A stretch of 64,000 nucleotides of DNA from Proteobacteria bacterium UBA981 (GCA_002292285.1 DBBP01000008.1:633876-697875), one strand, 5' to 3'; counted from the stretch's first letter, positions 53,566 to 63,334 are shown. The notes: generated by a model not told the origin, from the sequence alone. Made by a program: numbers and translations.

Positions 53566-54038
53566 TCGGTGCAAACAACAGAAACAGGCTCAGCGCTTGT
53601 CGACCTGAACGTTATATTGCGGTCTACTTTTACGGCTAAGCAGCATGGAGATCATCACGGCATATTTCTTTGCGACGAAGTAGGGGTTTTCCGTGCCGGC
53701 CGAGACCGTTATACAGGCGAGTTCGCGCTCGGTGTCGCCGGTCAAATCGCCGTTATCGCGCCCGACACGAACCTCGCGGCAGCCTTACAGTGTTGTCGAC
53801 CGACTTCGAAGACCCAGGCAGCCGGCTCGCGGAGCGCTGCAGTCGCCGCACCGATATCGGGCAGAGTAGTTTCAGCATCAGCGGCCGCGGCGGATTACCC
53901 CCGTCAACTGACGTCTATCTCTCGTTGCCGCTGTTCTACGGCGGCAGCGATACAGCATCACGCGGGACGTTCAATGTTTCTGGCGATGTTCTTGCGGTCG
54001 GTTATCGCGCCCCCTCGTCCTTGTGCACCGGGACCTAG
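53566..54038 (+). pseudogene. C-terminal relic of a filamentous haemagglutinin-type adhesin
   Basis: Pieces of one protein are spread over three frames. Frame one has NVILRSTFTAKQHGD and later GVAGQIAVIAPDTNLA. Another has EIITAYFFATK near 53646. After about 53779 the sense moves to LTVLSTDFEDPGSRLAERC and SSFSISGRGGLPPS. The end is the typical tail of haemagglutination-domain secreted proteins of two-partner systems. Adding one G in CTCGCGGCAGC would join the last two parts. At least two shifts and the lack of any upstream part show a decayed 3' remnant rather than a sequencing slip. A neighbouring FecR-domain gene may be another remnant of that locus. Confidence 0.75.
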
Positions 54039-54184
54039 TCGCTGCGCCCAATCGAACTGAAAGCTCGAGCAGGCGCGGCCGCGTGTGACCACGAAGTATC
54101 CCCGCCGTGCCAGTAAAAATTGCCGTTTACCAGCCACGTTCGTACTAGAGTCGAACGGCAGCCATTTTAGAGATCGACTCCAAC

Positions 54185-55120
54185 ATGCCACACGTCACTT
54201 TCGTTCACGGGATCTGTAACCAGCCGGAAAAAACACAGTTGTTGCGGAACTGGAACCAGTCGCTCAGTGAAGGCGGCCTCGATTTGGCCGGTGCGGGTGT
54301 TTCGACGTCGATGGTGTACTGGGCAGACGTCATGTACCCGGAGCCGCTCGCGGCAGGCGACAGCTTCGAGGCGGTCGAAGGCGGCCTCGGAACGGCTGAT
54401 GTGGACGAGGATCTCGCCTGGATTGACGAACTGCAGGGTAACGAAAAAGCGCTGGTCGAATCGATGCGTCGCTCGTTGGGAGTTGATAGCGCCTCGCCGG
54501 ACGGCGACGATTTTAAACCTGAAGCGCCGGACGAGAACGTTTCAAAACTCGAATTTGAGGCCATCCCGCTGCCGTGGTTTATTAAAAGGCGCGTGATGAA
54601 AGCGTTCTTGCGCGATGTCCATCACTATCTTTTTGACGCCACCTCCTCACCCCGACCCGGCGAGAGCTTTCGGGTCAAGGAGCACATACGTGATCTGTTC
54701 GTCAGCCAGCTCAGCATAGATTCGCAGAACGAGGGCCCGCATGTCGTCGTTAGTCATTCGATGGGCACCGTGATCTCCTATGATTGCCTGAAGAACGTCC
54801 CCGCGTGCCCGGCCATTGATGGCTACATGACCGTTGGTAGCCCGCTCGGCCTGAGTGAAGTACACGACAACTATGATCCACGCTATAACGCCAAAGACGC
54901 GTTTCCGTCGGTCGGCGTTTCTGGCGATTGGATCAACGTGTACGACCGGCTCGATCCGGTGGCCTTCAATGCGCGCATCGCCGACGACTATCTCAAGTCA
55001 GGCACTGAGGTGGTCCAGGACCACAGAGTGACCAACGGCGGTGCATGGCGGCACAGCAGCTTGAAGTATTTTGCACAGGAATCCCTGTGTGAACACCTCG
55101 CAAACCTGCTCGAACTTTGA
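54185..55120 (+). CDS. lipase-like alpha/beta hydrolase
   Basis: The 311-residue protein starts HVTFVHGICNQPEKTQL, a lipase oxyanion region, and has the nucleophile elbow VVSHSMGTVISYD, a Ser in GxSxG-like SHSMG. Aspartate and histidine are likely in YDRLDPVAFNARIAD and GGAWRHSSLKYF. There is no signal peptide. An acidic insertion near 60-125 is unusual. It is followed by a helical-repeat trypsin-like protein; the two may be an effector and sensor pair. Similar hydrolases occur as effector-like domains in bacterial conflict systems, but the role here is inference. Confidence 0.8.
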   Translation: MPHVTFVHGICNQPEKTQLLRNWNQSLSEGGLDLAGAGVSTSMVYWADVMYPEPLAAGDSFEAVEGGLGTADVDEDLAWIDELQGNEKALVESMRRSLGVDSASPDGDDFKPEAPDENVSKLEFEAIPLPWFIKRRVMKAFLRDVHHYLFDATSSPRPGESFRVKEHIRDLFVSQLSIDSQNEGPHVVVSHSMGTVISYDCLKNVPACPAIDGYMTVGSPLGLSEVHDNYDPRYNAKDAFPSVGVSGDWINVYDRLDPVAFNARIADDYLKSGTEVVQDHRVTNGGAWRHSSLKYFAQESLCEHLANLLEL

Positions 55121-55244
55121 GCGACTTTCCAGTTGAGCCAAAGCACATGACGATCGCGGCTACGTATCATCATTCAGCACCACAGCAAGTGCGCTCGGAC
55201 TGCAGCAGTCGCGGCTGCAGATCTAATCGAATGCGCAGAATCTG

Positions 55245-56900
55245 ATGGACGCAAGCGCACTTGTACGCGAACTTGAACGCGCAGCGCGGACGTTTGACCG
55301 CGCGGGCGTTGCACTGCAGTGCGAAACGCTAACTGCCGATCTGTGGGTGCAGGCACGACCACTCGAGTTACAGGACGCGAAAGCAGTTCTCGATATCCTG
55401 CGGCGCAAGCGATATTTCGCGCTGATGATCGACGTTGCTGAGGCACTCATTCAAACCGGCCAGGATGCGCCCCGAATCCGCCGCCTGTACGCCCAGGCTT
55501 TGATCGACAGCGACCAGACAGTCGCCGCGCTGGCGGTACTTAGAGTCCTCCGGCAAGACTGCGAAGCGCAAGGTGACGCAGCGGAATTAGCCGAAGCGCT
55601 CGGACTTATAGGGCGCGCCCACAAGCAAATCTATGTCACTGCCCGCAGCGCCGGCAGTGAGGGAGACGTCGGTCGGCATCTGCTCGCTGCTATCGACTCT
55701 TATGCTGTTCCTTTTGATGCAGCCGCAGGGCTGAATTTATGGCACGGTATCAATACCGTCGCGCTCCTGTGCCGGGCGCAGCGCGACAACATCGAAATTG
55801 ACTCGCCACCAATCGATATCGGGACGGCGAGTAAGGCTATCCTGGCGCATATAAAAGCCCTTACGACGCCCGAGATCTGGGACTGCGCAACGGCTGCGGA
55901 AGCCTGTGTGGCGATGTCCGATTACAGCCAGGCGCTGGAATGGCTGGGCCGCTATACCAGTAGCGCCGCAGTAGATGCGTTCGAGTGTGCGAGTACGCTG
56001 CGCCAGTTCGAGCAGGTTTGGCAACTGGACCACAGCGAGCCACCCCAAGCCGCACTTCTGCATACTTTGCGCGCCGCCTTGCTTGCACTCGAAGGCGGCG
56101 AACTGCGCCTTGAGCACGCGCTCGATGAAGTCAGTTCCGCACAAGGATTTCTACACGATGCCGGGCAACTGCAGCAGCGTGACAACACACAATTCGAAAA
56201 AGTTTTCGGCGGCGATCGTTATAAGAGCTTTAAGTGGTATGTCGACGGACTGAATCAGGCGCGCGCGGTAGCGGTTATTGAAGACGCAGTCGGCAACGGC
56301 CATGGCACCGGTTTTCTACTGCCCGGTTCGGACGTCCACCCGAGCATCAGCGATGAGTGGGTGCTGGTCACCAACGCCCACGTGCTCAGCGATGACCCTG
56401 CCGAACACGCCGGCAGCCCGTCGGCGCTGCCTCCTGATGAGGTACAAGTGCGCCTCGAGGCCAGTGACACACCGGACGCGACTTATGAAATTGAAGCGAT
56501 CCTGTTCAGCTCCGGACGCACGGAACTCGACTGCACCATCGCCACATTGAGTGAGCCGGTTGCCTGCGAGCAAAGCTTCAGAATTTCCAAGCATTTGCCA
56601 TTGGCAGATGGTCAGCAACGGGTATACGTCATCGGCCATCCGGGCGGCGGCAAACTGTCGTTCTCTCTACACGACAATTTTCTGCTCGATCACGAAGTCC
56701 CCCGACTCCACTATCGCGCACCGACCGAAGGCGGCAGTTCCGGCAGCCCGGTGTTCAACAGCACCTGGCGGTTGATCGGCCTCCACCATGCCGGTGGATC
56801 GAAGATGGGTAAGCTAAACGGCGAGGCAGGTGTTTACGAAGCGAACGAAGGGATCTCAATGACCGCCATCATTGAAGCGGTTGCTGCCGCATTGGGCTAG
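55245..56900 (+). CDS. helical-repeat (TRAFs-binding-like) protein with C-terminal trypsin-like protease
   Basis: The first 330 residues are helical repeats with LNLWHGINTVALLCRAQRD, like the TRAFs-binding (DUF4071) domain. The last 220 are a trypsin-like serine protease: GHGTGFLLPGSDV, TNAHVLSDD with His, ELDCTIATL with Asp, and PTEGGSSGSPVFNS with Ser. The triad is complete and there is no signal peptide, so it acts in the cytoplasm. It lies 124 bp after the lipase-like gene. Such multidomain proteases appear in bacterial signalling and conflict systems. No ribosome site is obvious before the ATG. Confidence 0.85.
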   Translation: MDASALVRELERAARTFDRAGVALQCETLTADLWVQARPLELQDAKAVLDILRRKRYFALMIDVAEALIQTGQDAPRIRRLYAQALIDSDQTVAALAVLRVLRQDCEAQGDAAELAEALGLIGRAHKQIYVTARSAGSEGDVGRHLLAAIDSYAVPFDAAAGLNLWHGINTVALLCRAQRDNIEIDSPPIDIGTASKAILAHIKALTTPEIWDCATAAEACVAMSDYSQALEWLGRYTSSAAVDAFECASTLRQFEQVWQLDHSEPPQAALLHTLRAALLALEGGELRLEHALDEVSSAQGFLHDAGQLQQRDNTQFEKVFGGDRYKSFKWYVDGLNQARAVAVIEDAVGNGHGTGFLLPGSDVHPSISDEWVLVTNAHVLSDDPAEHAGSPSALPPDEVQVRLEASDTPDATYEIEAILFSSGRTELDCTIATLSEPVACEQSFRISKHLPLADGQQRVYVIGHPGGGKLSFSLHDNFLLDHEVPRLHYRAPTEGGSSGSPVFNSTWRLIGLHHAGGSKMGKLNGEAGVYEANEGISMTAIIEAVAAALG

Positions 56901-57109
56901 CGTTAATCCGGTTCTGTGTAACGGGCAACGATGGGATTAAGCCTTCATTTTTCTTAACTTCCGCGCGTGCTCGTCCTGGATTCAAACGCCAGAAAAGGAA
57001 CGGTGACAGAGTGCGAAGTTGAGAGTCTCAGACCCGCACCCGTTATTCAGAATTTTGCCGAGTGACAACTTGCCCCTGCTGCCTGCCCGCATCCTTCCTA
57101 GGCGATGAC

Positions 57110-58072
57110 CTAGCGCCGCAGGCACGCCAGCACCTGAGCGAGCTTGTCTAACCCCGCCTCGTTCCATGGATGTGGAATCACCGACAGATGGCCAACATTG
57201 TTGGCGGCATATTCGGCGAAGCGGTCGGCGATCTGTTCAACCGAGCCAGAAAACGGCGTCGACGTCGGTACTATTGGGTACGGGCCGTCAGTCAGGTTCA
57301 CGGCAACTGTCGCGCTCTGCATGAGGGTTGCCGGATCCCGGCCGAAACGCTCGCACGCGGCTCGAATTGGCGCCCACGCGCCGAGGTAGGTTTCGATAGC
57401 GCAATCGCCGAAGGCGATCATGCAGTTCCAGATATCGGCGTGCTGGGCGGCAAGACGGGACATGCGCGGCTTGCCCTTGAGAGTACCGATCAAAATGGGT
57501 GGCGCAGGTGCCGATGACTTTGGCAACAATTCTGCGTCTTCCAGCCGGTGGAACTCGCCGACGTGGCTGAAGCGTTCGCCCTTGAGCAGCGGCAAAATGA
57601 TCTGCAACGAATCCTCGAAACGGCCGACACGTCGCTCAAAATCAAAGCCATAGGCGCGGTGCTCGGAGGCGAAATCGCCCGCGCCGAGGCCAACAATAAG
57701 GCGGCCGTTGCTAAGTTCGTTCACCGTGTCTGCCATCCGCGCGAGCAAGGCTGGATTGCGAAAAGCTGTGTTCGACACCAACGTGCCAATCGTTACCTTC
57801 GTGGTCTGCGTCGCGAGCGCGGCAGCAGTCGTCCAGCACTCCCATTGGCCGCCCTTCACGCCAGCCCAATCTGCAGGCAACTCGATGCCGACGGCGCGAA
57901 AATCAGCATAGGGCTCCCAATAGAGGTGGTCGGTTAGCCATATACTGTCGAGTCCGACCGTTTCGGCGTGAGCAGCAAAGGACAACACCTGGCTTAACGT
58001 CGGCGTCTCCCCGTCCAGTGAACCCGTCCACGCCGGCAGCAACACACCCACTTTCATGTCCAATACATTCAT
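57110..58072 (-). CDS. LLM-class flavin-dependent oxidoreductase (luciferase-like)
   Basis: The start at 58072, behind GGGG, gives 320 residues beginning MNVLDMKVGVLLPAWTGSLD; an ATG at 58099 is also in frame. Typical features are DSIWLTDHLYWEPYADFRAV, TKVTIGTLVSNTAFRNPALL, GRLIVGLGAGDFASEHRAYGF and ILIGTLKGKPRMSRLAAQHAD. It is F420/FMN-type. It stands alone between the protease unit and the FecR gene. Confidence 0.9.
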   Translation of the reverse strand: MNVLDMKVGVLLPAWTGSLDGETPTLSQVLSFAAHAETVGLDSIWLTDHLYWEPYADFRAVGIELPADWAGVKGGQWECWTTAAALATQTTKVTIGTLVSNTAFRNPALLARMADTVNELSNGRLIVGLGAGDFASEHRAYGFDFERRVGRFEDSLQIILPLLKGERFSHVGEFHRLEDAELLPKSSAPAPPILIGTLKGKPRMSRLAAQHADIWNCMIAFGDCAIETYLGAWAPIRAACERFGRDPATLMQSATVAVNLTDGPYPIVPTSTPFSGSVEQIADRFAEYAANNVGHLSVIPHPWNEAGLDKLAQVLACLRR

Positions 58073-58391
58073 TACGTCGCGCCCCGGTTCATAGCCCAAC
58101 CAAAGCCTAGTCCAGCTAGTCGCGGCGATAAAGCGTTACGGCCTTAAGCAAACGGAAATCTCCACCTGAGTGGTGTTATGGGGTGGTCCTGGCCGGTGGC
58201 GAAACAGCAATCAATTTCTGCTTTACTGACGAATCTCGAACCGAAGCCCCGCAGACACTGCTATTAATTCATGCACTAAAGTGCGAGGTGAACTCCAAAC
58301 TTCCGTACTGCGTTTGGCCACGCAGAGTGGAAATACCTCACCCTCTGTTGCAGCATGACCTGATGAACGCTACCACCAACGGTGACCTGTA

Positions 58392-59093
58392 ATGAATAAC
58401 GATGACGATAAAGACATCGATCCACGTCGACGCACAATCGTTTTGAGCGCACTGGCGGCGGGATTGTTTGCTGGTCCGGCAACGATTGGGAATGTGTTCG
58501 CCGCACGCGGTTCTATTCACCGCCTGGCGGGCCAGGTCAAGGTCAATGGCGTCAGCGCGACGCGGGCCACTGTGATCTCTGCTGGTGATCTGGTTGAAAC
58601 CGGCACGGACGGCAATATCGTATTCACGGTCGCAAAGGATGCGTTTATTTTGCGGCGCAATTCTCGTTTGCAACTCACCCCGGCCGAAGAGGACAACTCG
58701 ATTGTCGAGGGCTTGCGAATGTTTACCGGTGCCTTGCTATCGGTATTCGGCTCCAGACGGCACCGCATCAACACCGCTGTAGCAACTATCGGCATTCGAG
58801 GCACCGGGGTTTATGTTGAGGTTGAGCCCGAGCAGGACTACATCTGTACTTGCTACGGGGTAACCGACGTCGCGGCAAACGACGATCCGCAGAGTAGCGA
58901 GACTGTGGATGCAGGCCATCACACCCCGCGCTACGTGCTTCGCGATGCGCCTGCCGGTAAGCGCATTCGGGAAGCGCCGTTCAAGAACCACACCGACGCC
59001 GAACTCACGCTCATCGAGTCGCTGGTCGAACGCGTGCCGGAATTCAGCGGAAATTATGATGGATACGAGCGTCCGCGCCGGCGCAATTACTAG
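58392..59093 (+). CDS. exported FecR-domain protein
   Basis: The 233-residue protein has a basic start DPRRRTIVLSALAAGLFAG, then a FecR-type domain: GSIHRLAGQVKVNGVSATRA, AGDLVETGTDGNIVFTVAKD and TAVATIGIRGTGVYVEVEP. Proteins of this kind are often beside haemagglutinin-type adhesins or secreted effectors, and a relic of one lies 4.4 kb upstream. It has two cysteines (YICTCYG). No sigma or anti-sigma partner is near. It probably is periplasmic; its role is unknown. Confidence 0.88.
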   Translation: MNNDDDKDIDPRRRTIVLSALAAGLFAGPATIGNVFAARGSIHRLAGQVKVNGVSATRATVISAGDLVETGTDGNIVFTVAKDAFILRRNSRLQLTPAEEDNSIVEGLRMFTGALLSVFGSRRHRINTAVATIGIRGTGVYVEVEPEQDYICTCYGVTDVAANDDPQSSETVDAGHHTPRYVLRDAPAGKRIREAPFKNHTDAELTLIESLVERVPEFSGNYDGYERPRRRNY

Positions 59094-59250
59094 CGCTGCT
59101 GAGTGAATCTGCTCAGGTGCCGTTTCTTCAACTTTCCCGGCGTTCGACCTCCCGTGCCAATGGGTTAAAGAACGTCTGAGTGTCTTGTGGAGCGCCCCGG
59201 AGCCCAAGACACGCCGTGTTCAATACGCGCAAGTTAATCCGTAATAATTG

Positions 59251-59279
59251 AGCTGCGTAGAACGCCGTCTTACGCAGCT
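59251..59279. terminator. hairpin between convergent genes
   Basis: AGCTGCGTA (59251-59259) pairs perfectly with TACGCAGCT (59271-59279) around 11 bases. It sits between the FecR gene and the convergent SDR, consistent with a two-way terminator, although T-runs are poor. Confidence 0.5.
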
Positions 59280-59315
59280 ATCGAACCGCACGGCCACTAT
59301 CGTCGTATCGCCCCC

Positions 59316-60005
59316 CTAGAACTTCTCGACCCAAGGCCGCACTTCGACACTGTGCGACCAGGCGCTACGATGTTGGGCATGCGTCTGATAGTAGGTTTCG
59401 GCGATCGCATCGGGCAGCAACCGGTCGTCATCGCTGTTCTCGCCGATGCCACCGTCGATGTTGAAGTGCGCTACGTGGATGCCTTTAGGGTGTAATTCGC
59501 GCGCCATCGATTCGGCCAGGGCACGCAAGCCAAACTTGCCCACCGCGAAAGTCGCTGAATGTGCATAGCCTTTCATGCTGGCTGTGGCACCCGTGAACAG
59601 AATGCTGCCTTCGCCACGTGGCTGCATCACGCGTGCGGCTTCTCTTCCAACTAAAAACCCACCCAGACAGCAGCGCTCCCAACTGGTCACGAACTCATCC
59701 ACTGTGGTCTCGGCAATCGGCTTGCGAGCACGTCCTGAGGCGTTATAAATAGCGACGCCCGCCGCGCCAAGATCGGTTTGTGCCTGCTCGAACAATGTTG
59801 CGACGCTCGTCTCGACCGTAGCGTCGCACGCATAGCCTTTCGCGCGACCGCCGGCGGCTTCAATCTCGGCGACCAACGCCTCGAGCTTGTCGATGTTGCG
59901 AGCGGCGAGCGCTACCGGATGCCCGGCTTTGGCGAATCGTCGCGCCGTGGCGGCACCGAGGCCCGGTCCGACGCCGACAACGATGCAGGTGTTTGCTTGG
60001 GTCAT
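59316..60005 (-). CDS. SDR family protein with Phe in place of catalytic Tyr
   Basis: From the ATG at 60005, behind AAAGGAGAA, the protein has 229 residues. GVGPGLGAATARRFAKAG binds cofactor. At the active site it reads ATFAVGKFGLRALAESMAREL, so the YxxxK tyrosine is phenylalanine. This variant is known in a group of SDRs with the HVAHFNIDG ending, so it is a family trait rather than decay. It follows the Baeyer-Villiger gene by 226 bp. Confidence 0.9.
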   Translation of the reverse strand: MTQANTCIVVGVGPGLGAATARRFAKAGHPVALAARNIDKLEALVAEIEAAGGRAKGYACDATVETSVATLFEQAQTDLGAAGVAIYNASGRARKPIAETTVDEFVTSWERCCLGGFLVGREAARVMQPRGEGSILFTGATASMKGYAHSATFAVGKFGLRALAESMARELHPKGIHVAHFNIDGGIGENSDDDRLLPDAIAETYYQTHAQHRSAWSHSVEVRPWVEKF

Positions 60006-60231
60006 GAATTTCTCCTTTGATCTTTTATATTCACTGGCGTCAATCGCAACCCGCACGGCGGGACATTGCGAAGCAACACACTATCCGCGCACGATTATCG
60101 AGGGCGTTTTGATGACGCGCTCGACGTCGACGTTGCGTCGGATTTCGATCGTGTCTGCGGCAATACCCGTCGCTGACACTATTGATAACTCTCTTGTGGC
60201 CAGCCCATCAGATTGGCTTTACGTAAGCCGC

Positions 60232-61857
60232 TCAGAAAAATCTGAATCCCTCATAACCCTTCTCCGCCACGTCGTTGCAGAGTTGGCGATAGGTTCCAAA
60301 CCCACCTATATAGGGGAGAAATACACGCGACTTACCCGGAATATTGGCGCCCAGATACCAGGAATCCACTTGCGGAAACAGCGTGTCGTCGGCCAACTCT
60401 TTGACATGCGCGCCCCACTCGCCTTCGGCTTTGCTGGTCGGTTCGGCGGCGCTCACTCCTTGCTGCTGCATGTGGGTTATGCATCCGCATATCCAGTCCA
60501 CGTGCTGCTCGATTGAAGTCGGCATATTTCCTAGTACAGAAGGACTTCCTGGGCCTGTGATCATGAACATGTTGGGAAAGCCCTCGCTCGCGACCCCGAG
60601 ATAGGTACGCGGCCCTTCCGTCCACTTGTCCTTGAGCGACAGCCCGCCCCGACCGCGAATATCAATCCGTGTTAGAGGCCCGGTGAGCGCGTCGAAACCA
60701 GTGGCAAAGACGAGCATGTCTAACTCATGAGTTCCGGCTGATGTGCGTACGCCCTTGTCGACAATTGCCTCGATTGGCGTCTCGCGCAGATCCACCAACG
60801 ACACGTTGTCTCGGTTAAAGGTTTCGAAATAACCGCTATCGAGCGGCAACCTTTTTGTTGCAATGGGATAGCCGGTAGGCAGAAGTTTTTCCGCAGTGTC
60901 CGGATTCTTAACCGTTGCCCTAATTTTGTCGCGCACGAAATCAGAGGCGTAGTCGTTCGCTGCCTTATCGAACACCAGATCGGAGTAGCTGCCGAACATC
61001 CACTCAAAGCCGCCCTTCTCCCAGTCGGCTTCAAATTGACGCTGACGTTCCTCGTCCGACACCTTTAACGCTTCATCCGGTTTGAAGTCGTAGGGCTGTC
61101 CGATTGTCGACCACCGACAAAACTCGCGGATCGCCTTAATGTTTTTCTTGAGCTCTGCGACCCGTTCCGGCGGCAACGGCGCGTTTCTCGATGGCACACT
61201 AAAGTTCGGTGTGCGTTGAAAAACGGTCAGGTGTTCAGCTTCGCCGGCGATAATCGGGATAGCCTGGATGCCGGATGAGCCCGTGCCGATAATCCCCACG
61301 TGTTTGCCTCGGAAGTCGACCTGCTCGTGCGGCCATTGTCCGGTGTGATACCACGGACCTGTGAAGTCTTCGCGACCCGGAATATTCGGAACCTGAGCCG
61401 CCGACAGGCAACCCACAGCGGTAATCAAAAAACTCGCGGCGACTGTTTCCCCTTGGGCGGTCTGCACCTGCCAACGGTTCGATGTCTCGTCGTAAGTCGC
61501 GGCGACTACTTGGGTGTTGAAATCGAACGCTTTGCGCAGGTCAAATCGACCGGCAACGTGTTGGAGATAACTCAAAATCTCGGGCTGCCGGGGAAAGCGA
61601 GAGCTCCAAGTCCATTCTTGTTCGAGTTCTTCGGAAAAGCTAAAAGAATAGACCCAGGATTCAGAGTCCGAACTCGCGCCCGGATAGCGGTTCCAGTACC
61701 ACGTGCCACCGACGTCACTACCTTGCTCAAAAGCGCGATGACTCAGGCCTAGCTCGCGCAGCTTATACGCGGCATAAAGGCCAGCAAATCCGGCGCCGAT
61801 CACAACGGCATCAACTTCGGCCAGAGCGCGCGAATCATCGTTAGCTACTGCGGACAT
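60232..61857 (-). CDS. Baeyer-Villiger type flavin monooxygenase
   Basis: The 541-residue protein has two Rossmann motifs, VVIGAGFAGLYAAYKL and GIIGTGSSGIQAIP, and the fingerprint FTGPWYHTGQWP, which fits FxGxxxHxxxWP/D of type I Baeyer-Villiger monooxygenases. It inserts oxygen next to a ketone with NADPH and O2, yielding esters or lactones. The start at 61857 follows GAGGAG. It lies 52 bp after the amidase gene. With the CoA-transferase and SDR it may degrade an alicyclic or terpenoid ketone. Confidence 0.94.
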   Translation of the reverse strand: MSAVANDDSRALAEVDAVVIGAGFAGLYAAYKLRELGLSHRAFEQGSDVGGTWYWNRYPGASSDSESWVYSFSFSEELEQEWTWSSRFPRQPEILSYLQHVAGRFDLRKAFDFNTQVVAATYDETSNRWQVQTAQGETVAASFLITAVGCLSAAQVPNIPGREDFTGPWYHTGQWPHEQVDFRGKHVGIIGTGSSGIQAIPIIAGEAEHLTVFQRTPNFSVPSRNAPLPPERVAELKKNIKAIREFCRWSTIGQPYDFKPDEALKVSDEERQRQFEADWEKGGFEWMFGSYSDLVFDKAANDYASDFVRDKIRATVKNPDTAEKLLPTGYPIATKRLPLDSGYFETFNRDNVSLVDLRETPIEAIVDKGVRTSAGTHELDMLVFATGFDALTGPLTRIDIRGRGGLSLKDKWTEGPRTYLGVASEGFPNMFMITGPGSPSVLGNMPTSIEQHVDWICGCITHMQQQGVSAAEPTSKAEGEWGAHVKELADDTLFPQVDSWYLGANIPGKSRVFLPYIGGFGTYRQLCNDVAEKGYEGFRFF

Positions 61858-61909
61858 AATTGTCTCCTCAAGAATTCGAGTGGGTATTTCGGGGCGATGC
61901 GCTCCCCCT

Positions 61910-63334
61910 TCAACCGAGCTGCGGCCAGCGCTGTGCCCACGGCCGCGCGATTTCGAGCTGGGAGGCAATACGCAGCAACGTCGCCTCATCGCCGTAGCGA
62001 CCCGTAAATTGCACGCCAATCGGTAGTCCGGCATCGTTCCAGCACAGCGGCAACGAGATAGCCGGTTGCCCGGTGACGTTGGCGAATGACGTAAAGCGCG
62101 GATACTGCTCTAGTCTCTCAGTCGCCTGATGCGGATGGGCGCGATCGAAATCGAACCAGCCAAGTGGTGGTGGCGGTTCGGTCAAGGTCGGCGTTAGCCA
62201 TACATCGTAGTCATCGAAAAACGGTGCGACCTGGCGTGCGAATTTATGCATGTCCTGCACTGCAAGCAGAAAATCCGAGGGGCGACGCTTGGCGTCCATG
62301 GCAAACATTTTCCAGGTATGCGCCTCGAAATGTTCCGGCGCAGGTTTGCGCCCGGTACGCCGTTCCCAATCGCGAATCATCCAACCCACCATACCGAGCC
62401 AGATGGTGGAGAAAAATTCGTTGTAGTTATCTGTCGGCGCTATCGGTCGAGCTTCCTCGACCGTATGTCCGAGCTCTTCGCAGAGCTTCGCGATGTCACG
62501 AACTGCAGCTTTGCAATCATCGTGAACGGGCGTTGGTGCTACAGGCTGGTCGCTGAAGGCAATGCGCAAACGCCCCGGCGGCGCGCCGACTTCTTCGGCG
62601 AACGGTCGCAACGGCGGCGGCGGATTGTAGGGTGCGCCCGGATCGCCACCGGCAGTCACATCAAGCATCAGGGCGTTGTCGAGGACAGTGCGTGTGACGA
62701 CGTGCTCGGACAACAACCCTGCGGCCCCGACATCACCGTAGTCCGGCCCGAGCGGATTGCGCCCACGCGTGTTCTTGAGACCGACCAGACCACACGCTGC
62801 AGCAGGCACGCGCGTCGAGCCACCACCGTCGTTCGCGTGTGCAACGGAGACCATGCCGGATGCGACGGCCGCACCCGATCCACCAGACGAACCTCCCGCC
62901 GAGCGGCTGAGATCCCACGGATTGCGAGTTGCGCCATAAAGCTCCGGCTCAGTGGTCGGTTTCGAGGCAAATTCTGGCGAGTTGGTCTTGCCACAAATAA
63001 TAAAGCCGGCACGGCGATAGCGCGCAACCAGCTCTGAATCATGCGGAGAAATATAACCCTGTAGAAAGCGCGAGCCTTCGGTCATGGGTGCGCCGGCGTA
63101 CTCGGCAAGCACGTCTTTCAACAGCATCGGCACACCGCTGAAAGCTTCTTTGCCGTCCAGTTCTTTTACCGCATCGCGCGCGATGTCGTACATCGGGATA
63201 ACGACAGCGTTCACGTGCGGATTGAGGCGCTCGATCTCTCCGATCGCCGCATCGACCATTTCGGCCGCTGATACTTCGCCCGCGCGGATCAGCGCGGCCT
63301 GCTCAGCCATGGTTTTTCGCATCAATTCCCGCAT
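61910..63334 (-). CDS. amidase signature family hydrolase
   Basis: The 474-residue protein (ATG at 63334, GAGG eight bases ahead) has the Ser-Ser-Lys set: PMLLKDVLAEYAGAPMTEGS with Lys, GGSSGGSGAAVASG and DGGGSTRVPAAACGLVGLKN. It cleaves amides or similar bonds. The amidase signature family also includes hydrolases in lactam or nitrile pathways. It begins 49 bp after the CoA-transferase gene and precedes the Baeyer-Villiger gene. Confidence 0.94.
   Translation of the reverse strand: MRELMRKTMAEQAALIRAGEVSAAEMVDAAIGEIERLNPHVNAVVIPMYDIARDAVKELDGKEAFSGVPMLLKDVLAEYAGAPMTEGSRFLQGYISPHDSELVARYRRAGFIICGKTNSPEFASKPTTEPELYGATRNPWDLSRSAGGSSGGSGAAVASGMVSVAHANDGGGSTRVPAAACGLVGLKNTRGRNPLGPDYGDVGAAGLLSEHVVTRTVLDNALMLDVTAGGDPGAPYNPPPPLRPFAEEVGAPPGRLRIAFSDQPVAPTPVHDDCKAAVRDIAKLCEELGHTVEEARPIAPTDNYNEFFSTIWLGMVGWMIRDWERRTGRKPAPEHFEAHTWKMFAMDAKRRPSDFLLAVQDMHKFARQVAPFFDDYDVWLTPTLTEPPPPLGWFDFDRAHPHQATERLEQYPRFTSFANVTGQPAISLPLCWNDAGLPIGVQFTGRYGDEATLLRIASQLEIARPWAQRWPQLG

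Noticed and set aside
53569..54060. an intact 163-residue gene
   Set aside because: Only parts resemble the adhesin; the rest continues in other frames, so it is a relic.
62246..63037. 263-residue plus frame opposite the amidase
   Set aside because: Antisense to amidase signature residues; no recognisable pattern.
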